Below, one piece after another: positions 33,274 through 38,799 of a DNA stretch of 38,799 nucleotides. How positions within the stretch are numbered: position 1 is the first letter of the stretch; every line of letters begins with the position of its first letter. Location of the stretch: contig DAOVVV010000025.1 in the NCBI GenBank assembly GCA_030637025.1, positions 1-38,799 on the forward strand, given 5' to 3'. Both the position numbers and the translations under genes were made by a program. The DNA is from JAGLHV01 sp023143305 [NCBI: Clostridia bacterium] (lineage in GTDB: Bacteria; CBDUZB01; JAGLHV01). Under the pieces are notes generated by a model. It was not told the origin of the DNA and ran no database searches. It saw only the letters and a program-made list of their open reading frames with translations.

Positions 33274-33543
33274 TTACGCAGAAGAAAAAGGCAATAATCC
33301 AACAATTCTTGCCCTTTTTATTGCTTTACTTAAACACCGCTGATGTTTAGCACAGGCACCGGAAATTCTCTGGGATAATATTTTTCCCCGGTCTGTTATA
33401 TTCTTTCTAAACAATAAAACATCTTTATAATCTATCTCTTTTATCTTTTTCGCACAAAAATAACAAACTTTTTTCTTAAAAAGTTTTCTCTTTTTAAAAG
33501 CAAACCTTTTCTTAGTACTTCCTGAAAAACTCTTTTTAATCAC
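33274..33543 (-). CDS. rpsR: 30S ribosomal protein S18
   Basis: S18 pairs with S6 on the 30S platform. The conserved core [20 protein letters not shown] and RRISG-like [19 protein letters not shown] with the end ARIVGLLPF identify it. Cysteines in CYFC and CAKHQRC look like the zinc-binding type. I choose the GTG at 33541-33543, 6 nt after GAGGGT, giving 89 aa; the ATG at 33559-33561 has no SD and would add six residues. Its partner gene rpsF lies two genes upstream. Confidence 0.94.
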   Translation of the reverse strand: MIKKSFSGSTKKRFAFKKRKLFKKKVCYFCAKKIKEIDYKDVLLFRKNITDRGKILSQRISGACAKHQRCLSKAIKRARIVGLLPFSSA

Positions 33544-33664
33544 ATTTCTACCCTCTTTCATATAAATTTATCAACTAAAAAACACTGATCAAACCCTATC
33601 TTTTCTTAAATAATAAAATCAAATATTTGCTGTATTCAATCTTTATTTTTAAATTTTAAACAAA

Positions 33665-34084
33665 CTAAAAAGGAATTTCTTCTTCTACCTTCCCGCTAAT
33701 ATTATTAGAAGATTGTACTTTGTCTCCGGTAGTAGACAAACCCGGTGCCCCGTCCAACATCTGCATAGTAGCTATCACTACTTCAGTAGTATACTTTTTA
33801 TTACCACTTCCATCCTCCCAAGAACGGGTTTCCATCCTTCCTTCTACATAAATGTGACTCCCTTTCTTAAGATATTCACTGCAAATTTCTGCTAATTTTC
33901 TCCACGCAATTATTCTGTGCCATTCAGTTTTTGTCTGTTGTTTCCCTTCTTTGTCTTTCCAAACTCTATTGGTAGCAATTCTAAAGCTGACCACAGCATC
34001 TCCTGCCGGGGTATACCGCAACTCAGGATTGTCCCCAAGATGACCCATTAATATTACCTTATTTACACTACCCTTGCCTGCCAT
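33665..34084 (-). CDS. ssb: Single-stranded DNA-binding protein
   Basis: SSB coats single-stranded DNA during replication and repair. The OB fold reads SVNKVILMGHLGDNPELRYTP (in part), FRIATNRVW, TEWHRIIAWRKLAEICSEYLKKG and YVEGRMETRSW. The acidic partner-binding tip is EEEIPF, as usual. Length is 139 aa from the ATG at 34082-34084, which has GGAGGGGGAG upstream; an in-frame ATG 42 bp earlier is not supported. The start overlaps the last 17 bp of rpsF, giving the conserved rpsF-ssb-rpsR order. Confidence 0.97.
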   Translation of the reverse strand: MAGKGSVNKVILMGHLGDNPELRYTPAGDAVVSFRIATNRVWKDKEGKQQTKTEWHRIIAWRKLAEICSEYLKKGSHIYVEGRMETRSWEDGSGNKKYTTEVVIATMQMLDGAPGLSTTGDKVQSSNNISGKVEEEIPF

Positions 34085-34529
34085 TTTTCTCCCCCTCCAA
34101 TTCGTTTTTTCCCTTTTCCTTTGCATCTACTGCATCTACATTTTCTTCTGCAGGAAGATTACTTGTTTCTGCTTGTTTTTCCTGCTCTCCTGCTTCTTCT
34201 TTTGCTTCCTCTGTGGAAACAGCTGGCGATTGCTGAACCGAAATACTCTTTTTTTTAATAATCATATGCCGAATTATTTCATCCGCAATTTTACAATATT
34301 TATCTATCAATACTGAAATTGTAGGAGGAGCACTAATTCCCAAACAAACATAATTACCTTCTTTACAACCTTTAATCTCATAGCACATTTGCTTTTTCCC
34401 AAAAGGATTACAGAATAAAATTTCCCCTTCATTGGAAGAGATAATTTCCTTAATCTTCCCAATTGAATTATCTACATCTGCAGAACTCACCTGGGAATTA
34501 AAAACAACCATGACCTCATAAAAAGACAT
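34068..34529 (-). CDS. rpsF: 30S ribosomal protein S6 with acidic C-terminal extension
   Basis: S6 binds S18 and the central domain of 16S rRNA. The core (1-97) has YEVMVVFNSQ, GKKQMCYEIKGCKEGNYV and DEIIRHMIIKK. A further ~55 residues rich in Glu, Ala and Lys extend to 153; variable tails are known in S6, partly as targets of RimK-type modification in some bacteria, though this one is not the plain poly-Glu kind. AGGAGG lies 9 nt before the ATG at 34527-34529. It heads the operon behind the 34628-34657 promoter. Confidence 0.95.
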   Translation of the reverse strand: MSFYEVMVVFNSQVSSADVDNSIGKIKEIISSNEGEILFCNPFGKKQMCYEIKGCKEGNYVCLGISAPPTISVLIDKYCKIADEIIRHMIIKKKSISVQQSPAVSTEEAKEEAGEQEKQAETSNLPAEENVDAVDAKEKGKNELEGEKNGRQG

Positions 34530-34627
34530 TTAATTAAGACCTCCTCTTATTTAACTAATTACTAAATTTTTATAAATATAAACCCATGCACTACAACCTT
34601 CTAACATAAAACACCAAAAGATATGAA

Positions 34628-34657
34628 AGTATACAACATTTTTCTCTCTCTTGACAA
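34628..34657 (-). promoter_or_regulatory. Sigma70-type promoter for the rpsF-ssb-rpsR operon
   Basis: On the minus strand TTGTCA (34652-34657) and TATACT (34628-34633) each differ from consensus at one base and are 18 bp apart. The predicted start near 34621 gives a leader of about 92 nt to the rpsF ATG. Confidence 0.65.
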
Positions 34658-34727
34658 GGAAAAAATTCTGAGGATTAAAAAATCATTCAAAAAATTGGAA
34701 TCAACTACCCCTCACCCCTTCAAATCC

Positions 34728-34803
34728 CTACGGTTACTCAGGATCAATTCGACTACAGAGTTTTTTCAGCTATGCTGATAAAAACTCTAAATCTCATTGA
34801 ATT
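34728..34803 (-). repeat. Dispersed ~76-bp repeat (copy 2), inverted relative to copy 1
   Basis: This is the reverse-complement copy of 21283-21358. It contains a long stem-loop at 34758-34787 (GAGTTTTT arms and TCAGC-ATA-GCTGA at the tip on the minus strand). It lies between the kinase terminator-like hairpin and the rpsF promoter. Confidence 0.7.
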
Positions 34804-34849
34804 AAATGCCGTAATTCCCGACATGCACGATATGGTTTTAGATAAAAAT

Positions 34850-34904
34850 ACCAGAATTTCCCGTTTTAAAAATTCACTTTAAATCAAACACGGGTTATTC
34901 TGGT
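34850..34904 (-). terminator. Terminator-like hairpin after the kinase gene
   Basis: Arms ACCAGAAT (34850-34857) and ATTCTGGT (34897-34904) are perfectly complementary and extend inward through CCCG/CGGG pairs with small mismatches. On the minus strand the stem is followed at once by ATTTTTATC. This would end kinase transcripts about 120 bp past the stop codon. Confidence 0.45.
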
Positions 34905-35024
34905 TATTTACCGCTTCCTCTGCCCAAAAATTTTAAGTAAATGTTCTTTTAAACCCTTATTTTATTCGCTGTCTGAGACAAATCAGACAACTATTTTCTT
35001 CTCTCAGCCAGTATATTTTATTTA

Positions 35025-38000
35025 CTACATCTTCTTTTTCACTTTTTTTATAAATTCTTTTACTTCCGGATCCCGTGAATCAAGAGTAAGAACCCTTTCC
35101 CACTCAGCAACAGCGAGCTTAAAATCGCCCTCCCGATAATAACAAAAGGCAATGGCATAAAAAAGATCCTTACTTCTATCTACAGGGGTAACCCCCTGTG
35201 CAATATTATCCATTTTTTTATTTATGTACTTAATATATCTTCTCGAATCATTAATCATTGATTTATCATCCGGCCCAAGATTTAATACCTGACTATATTT
35301 ATCATACGCTCTAAGCCATTTTTTATCTTTAAAATTTTCCTTCGCTTCGGCAAAAATGATTTTCGTTTTTCGCTTTATTTTCTCACCTTTCTCTTTAGCA
35401 ATTTCTTTATTAACTCTTGCCAGATATTTCAGAGCTGTTTTATTCTCCGGGTCCACTTTTAATACTTCATTTAAAGTTTTCTGGGCTTTTAGCCATTTAC
35501 CCTTTTTATAATATGCCTGCCCTTTTTCAAAAAGTTTTTCTTTGTTTTTAGAAATCGGTGCTAAAGAAACAAATAAGGTTATTTCTTTTTGACCCCAATT
35601 CAAACGTTTACTTACTTCTGCTGTTTCATATTCTTTTTGTTTTCCAATTTTTATTTTATATTCACCTGCCTTCATAAAACTTTTCCAAACACCATTTTTA
35701 TCCGTTCGCCCAACCCATTTATTGTTAATTAAAATATACGCGTTGTTGATATTATATTCATTTGTGAAATTTTTAACTACAATTTTTAACGAAATAGGTT
35801 TCTGTTTTAATGTCGCTTTAACAACTTTTCTGTCATTTATATTTACTTTAAAAGAACGACTCTCATATTTAGGATGTTTTTTAAAAGTTACCTCATATTC
35901 CTTTATTACCAAAGGATATTTAAACGGGGTTTTCTTCCCGTTTATTTTTGTTCCTTCTATATATACAGCCGCATTAATATCTTTCTTGGATTTTTTTTCT
36001 CCATAAGAATAAAAATAAACCCATTTTTTAAGAATAGGATTAATATCTATCTCAGTATCTGCATCAACTTTAATTACACCAACCCATTCTTGGAAATTAG
36101 GTTTTTCTAGTTTTATTTTATATTCTCCTATTTTAATACTAATTTTCTGAGGAGTAGTTCCCCATGAACTCTTAGAATCATCTACATAAATAGCAGCTCC
36201 CTGAGGACGAGAATCAAGAGATATCTCTTTCCAAAAAGTCCCTTTCAGAATATAACTTATTAATCCATCGTCAAGTACAGAAGAACTTATATCCCAGTAT
36301 CTACGGTCTACTCCTTCCTGATCCGATGCATCTTTAATAAGATTGAGATTACACTGACCCCTCATAGTAGTTTTTTCAACATTTCCTATAACATTAAATC
36401 CTTCCTTAACTAATTTGATTGTGTGTTCCCCTACTTTCATGTTCTGAATTAAAGGTGTTTTCCCCGGTAATTTATTCCCATCAATATAAACATCTGCGCC
36501 CTCAGGAAATGAATTAATTTCCAGGCCAATCTCAAAAGGAATAGTAATTAAATTTACCTTTTGCTTTTTTTCCTGACCTGATGCATGCATACCCTCAAGT
36601 CTAATATCCTGTTTTCCTCTTTCAATTCCAAATACCGTTATTCTTCGTTCAATATCTTTGTATCCTTCTTTTTTCAATATTAAAGTATAATTTCCAGGTA
36701 AAATTTTTGAAACATAAGCCGGTGAAAAGGCATTTTTTCTTATCACATCCTCTCCGTTATCATTAACAAGAGAAACAGATGCTCCTGAAGGGACAGAATC
36801 AATACTAAGAGTCGGCGGCCAGAAAAAATTATAAATTTTATCCCCTAAAGGAGTCCAATGTTGAAATGTATCCAGAGCTGCAAAACCAATCGCACCAATT
36901 AATAAACTTAAAGTTATTTTAATAATCATTTTTTTATATCTATTAGCTGTATCCAGAACAAAATCAAATACGGTTTTTTCCCTTGCTTCTTCATGGAATT
37001 CTATCTCTTCCTTCTCCTTTTCTTTTCTTATCTCTTTTTCTACTTTTATTTCTTTTTCTTCTACTTTTTCGTGTTTTATTTCTTCTTGTGCTTCTTTCAC
37101 TTCTTCAATTTCAGGAAGAGTAAAAAATGGTTTTTGCTTTGAGGAAAAATCATCGGTAATAGCCCTATCAGCAACATCCTCTTTTACCATTGCTTCCTGC
37201 TCAATTGCTACTCTGCGAGAAAGGGTACTCTCTTTTTTAGAACTTTTTTCTTCCTCTCTTATTTCTTTTCCAAGGATCTCATATATAAATTTCTTGAACT
37301 CCTGCATTAACATGTGAGAATATTTTTTTTGTTTATGGAGATATTCCTGTAAATCAACAAACATATCTTCATCATGTTGATATCTTTTTTCGCGGTCTTT
37401 TCTTAAAGATTCTGATACTACTTTAATTAAGCCGTCAGGAACTGTTAAATCTCCTAAAACATCTAGATCTATTTTCCCTTTCTTTACTTTTTCCCAGACA
37501 TTATAATCTGTATTGCCTTCAAACGGCCACCGACCGGTCAATAATCGATATAGAACTATACCTATAGAATAAATATCCGAACGATAATCCAGTTCAACAT
37601 CTCCCATGGCCTGTTCAGGAGACATATAAGCAACTTTTCCTCTCAAAGCCCCTTTCTTCGCCTTAGCTATATAACGGGTGGTTGCCTTAGCAATTCCAAA
37701 ATCAGTGATTTTAACCCTCCCATCAAAACAAATCATAATATTCCCCGGAGAAACATCACGGTGAACAATAGATAAAGGCTCTCCTGTGACTTCATCCACT
37801 TTAGAATGAGCATATTTAAGACCTTTTAAAACTTCGCTAATAATATGTGCTGCTAAATCCAAAGAAATTTTTTTATTCTTTTCCTGGCATCTTTTAAGAA
37901 TATCATGGAGATTGCAACCTTTAACATATTCCATGATAATATAATAGATATTGTCTTTTGTTTTTAAAAAATCAATAACCCGGACAATATTTTCATGCTC

Positions 38001-38799
38001 CAATTTAGAACTATTAACCGCTTCATCTCGAAACATATCCAAAAATTTAGCCTCTTGAGAAAAAGATTTATGTATTTTTTTAATTGCAACAAATTTCTCC
38101 AGGTTTACAGCCCACGCTTTATAAACAGAAGCAAATCCCCCTCTTCCTATTTTTTTAATTATATGATACCTATTCCCACTTGCTTTCAAAAATTCTTTTG
38201 CTAGTTGCTCCTGGTTTTCCTCTTCCTTAAAAATTATACTTTTTTGACTTGGTTTCTCCCATTTTTTTATTGCTTTCCTTATTATTTCTTTTAATTGATC
38301 ATCAAAAATAGGCTTAACCAAATATGTATCAATGTACTCTCCCATTTTTTTCTTCTTGAATTCTTCTGTATCAAATTCATCAAATATAATAATATAACAA
38401 GCATTCTTATCAACTTTTCTAAGTTTCTTAATAGTATCTATGCCTTTTCCCCCGGATAATTGTGATTCAACTAATATTACATTGAAAACAATTTTACCAA
38501 CACTTTCAATAGCTTTTTCCTGAGTAGAAGCACAGGTAACAGAATACCCTTCATTTTTTAAAATGTCAGACAAAAAAGTTGTTGATTGATTATCACTATC
38601 AACTATCAATATATTTTCGTTTCGATAAGTAGCTGGTTTAGAAACCTCTTTCTTATGCATTTTCTCTTCCTTTTTACGCATTTCTTCTTCTTTCTTCTCT
38701 GCGGCTTTTCTTTCTTCCTCTTCCTTCTTACGCATTTCCTCTTCTTTCTTCTCTGCGGCTTTTCTTTCTTCCTCTTCCTTCTTACGCATTTCCTCTTCT
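35025..38799 (-). CDS. Membrane Ser/Thr protein kinase with degenerate receiver, PEGA repeats and TPRs (5' end outside window)
   Basis: At least 1254 residues are present; the frame continues through the window edge, so the true start is missing. Numbering from the methionine at 38787-38789: a Lys/Glu coiled region of 18-residue repeats (1-48); a receiver fold (58-175) in which the phosphoacceptor is Glu108; a protein kinase domain (about 208-485) with GRGGFASV (215-222), K237, HRD 343-345, N350, DFG 363-365 and SPEQ; a charged linker; one membrane segment (about 620-639); four to five PEGA-like beta domains (660-1075, e.g. SVPSGASVSLV, SFPEGADVYIDG, SRPQGAAIYVDD); and TPR-like helices (1086-1250). 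HRDVSPGN is typical of PEGA-type bacterial kinases. I infer an envelope-spanning signalling kinase; the ligand and targets are unknown. Confidence 0.93.
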   Translation of the reverse strand, partial: EEEMRKKEEEERKAAEKKEEEMRKKEEEERKAAEKKEEEMRKKEEKMHKKEVSKPATYRNENILIVDSDNQSTTFLSDILKNEGYSVTCASTQEKAIESVGKIVFNVILVESQLSGGKGIDTIKKLRKVDKNACYIIIFDEFDTEEFKKKKMGEYIDTYLVKPIFDDQLKEIIRKAIKKWEKPSQKSIIFKEEENQEQLAKEFLKASGNRYHIIKKIGRGGFASVYKAWAVNLEKFVAIKKIHKSFSQEAKFLDMFRDEAVNSSKLEHENIVRVIDFLKTKDNIYYIIMEYVKGCNLHDILKRCQEKNKKISLDLAAHIISEVLKGLKYAHSKVDEVTGEPLSIVHRDVSPGNIMICFDGRVKITDFGIAKATTRYIAKAKKGALRGKVAYMSPEQAMGDVELDYRSDIYSIGIVLYRLLTGRWPFEGNTDYNVWEKVKKGKIDLDVLGDLTVPDGLIKVVSESLRKDREKRYQHDEDMFVDLQEYLHKQKKYSHMLMQEFKKFIYEILGKEIREEEKSSKKESTLSRRVAIEQEAMVKEDVADRAITDDFSSKQKPFFTLPEIEEVKEAQEEIKHEKVEEKEIKVEKEIRKEKEKEEIEFHEEAREKTVFDFVLDTANRYKKMIIKITLSLLIGAIGFAALDTFQHWTPLGDKIYNFFWPPTLSIDSVPSGASVSLVNDNGEDVIRKNAFSPAYVSKILPGNYTLILKKEGYKDIERRITVFGIERGKQDIRLEGMHASGQEKKQKVNLITIPFEIGLEINSFPEGADVYIDGNKLPGKTPLIQNMKVGEHTIKLVKEGFNVIGNVEKTTMRGQCNLNLIKDASDQEGVDRRYWDISSSVLDDGLISYILKGTFWKEISLDSRPQGAAIYVDDSKSSWGTTPQKISIKIGEYKIKLEKPNFQEWVGVIKVDADTEIDINPILKKWVYFYSYGEKKSKKDINAAVYIEGTKINGKKTPFKYPLVIKEYEVTFKKHPKYESRSFKVNINDRKVVKATLKQKPISLKIVVKNFTNEYNINNAYILINNKWVGRTDKNGVWKSFMKAGEYKIKIGKQKEYETAEVSKRLNWGQKEITLFVSLAPISKNKEKLFEKGQAYYKKGKWLKAQKTLNEVLKVDPENKTALKYLARVNKEIAKEKGEKIKRKTKIIFAEAKENFKDKKWLRAYDKYSQVLNLGPDDKSMINDSRRYIKYINKKMDNIAQGVTPVDRSKDLFYAIAFCYYREGDFKLAVAEWERVLTLDSRDPEVKEFIKKVKKKM
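38677..38799. repeat. 54-bp tandem repeat at the start of the kinase gene
   Basis: Units begin at 38677, 38731 and 38785 and the array runs off the window. Each codes an 18-residue Lys/Glu/Arg/Ala segment (MRKKEEEERK then AAEKKEEE). The two complete units differ by one base (TTTCTTCTTC against TTTCCTCTTC), showing recent duplication or homogenisation. Confidence 0.9.

Larger units (their letters stand above)
34530..35024. other. 495-bp gap between the PEGA kinase gene and rpsF
   Basis: The gap has no gene. It holds the rpsF promoter and its ~92-nt leader (34530-34621), a dispersed repeat (34728-34803) and a terminator-like hairpin (34850-34904). A second small hairpin lies at 34970-34989 (TGTCTGA-GACAAA-TCAGACA). 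I could not recognise the known S6:S18 binding motif in the leader. Confidence 0.6.

Noticed and set aside
34530-34627. S6:S18-binding autoregulatory leader motif upstream of rpsF
   Set aside because: The location is right, but I could not identify the conserved bulged stem in this AT-rich leader, so it is not claimed.
34651-34679. Plus-strand TTGACA with a weak -10-like ATTAAA
   Set aside because: No plus-strand gene follows, and the same bases form the -35 of the better-placed minus-strand rpsF promoter.
34970-34989. Small hairpin as kinase terminator
   Set aside because: The 7-bp stem has no following U-run; the hairpin at 34850-34904 is the better candidate.

Overview
The window reads as 38.8 kb of an AT-rich genome from an uncultured diderm bacterium. 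All 35 genes I can support lie on the minus strand, so transcription runs from high to low coordinates. An outer membrane is implied by a complete Mla-type lipid transport set (MlaE, MlaF, MlaD). Fermentative or anaerobic metabolism is suggested by acetate kinase, iron-sulfur (class I) two-subunit fumarase, malic enzyme and a ferredoxin-fused electron transfer flavoprotein. Short genes, SD-led GTG/TTG starts, a large PEGA-domain kinase and word-like intergenic repeats resemble candidate phyla such as Omnitrophota and relatives. I cannot assign a phylum from sequence alone.

In transcription order: (1) 38799-35025 is a very large Ser/Thr kinase with a degenerate receiver domain, a membrane segment, PEGA repeats and TPRs, cut by the window edge. 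(2) 34529-26160 is a replication, translation and envelope operon, rpsF-ssb-rpsR-DUF2232-rplI-dnaB-alr-mlaE-mlaF-mlaD, with a good sigma70-type promoter at 34628-34657. (3) 25806-21422 is glmS-acpS-nnrDE-CBS. (4) 21169-17168 is a small membrane protein, thiL, tsaE, a REC-GAF-GGDEF regulator and tsaB. (5) 16703-11825 is central carbon metabolism: aconitase/IPM-isomerase small subunit, isocitrate dehydrogenase, malic enzyme, fumarase alpha and beta, and ndk. (6) 11580-4091 is ackA followed by a textbook fatty-acid cluster rpmF-plsX-fabH-fabD-fabG-acpP-fabF with a strong promoter at 10293-10321. (7) 4036-10 is rnc, acyl-CoA dehydrogenase, etfB and ferredoxin-etfA.

The least ordinary content is between and inside housekeeping genes. 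A ~170 bp palindromic element with terminal inverted repeats occurs twice plus one half copy; its two full copies differ by two compensatory base-pair changes. Two other short repeat families and a mosaic of short words fill the gaps. Ribosomal protein L32 carries a ~65-residue Lys/Glu tail coded by a 9-bp microsatellite, and the kinase begins in a 54-bp tandem repeat. The kinase receiver has Glu in place of the phosphoacceptor Asp. I see no rRNA, tRNA, CRISPR array, transposase or phage gene.
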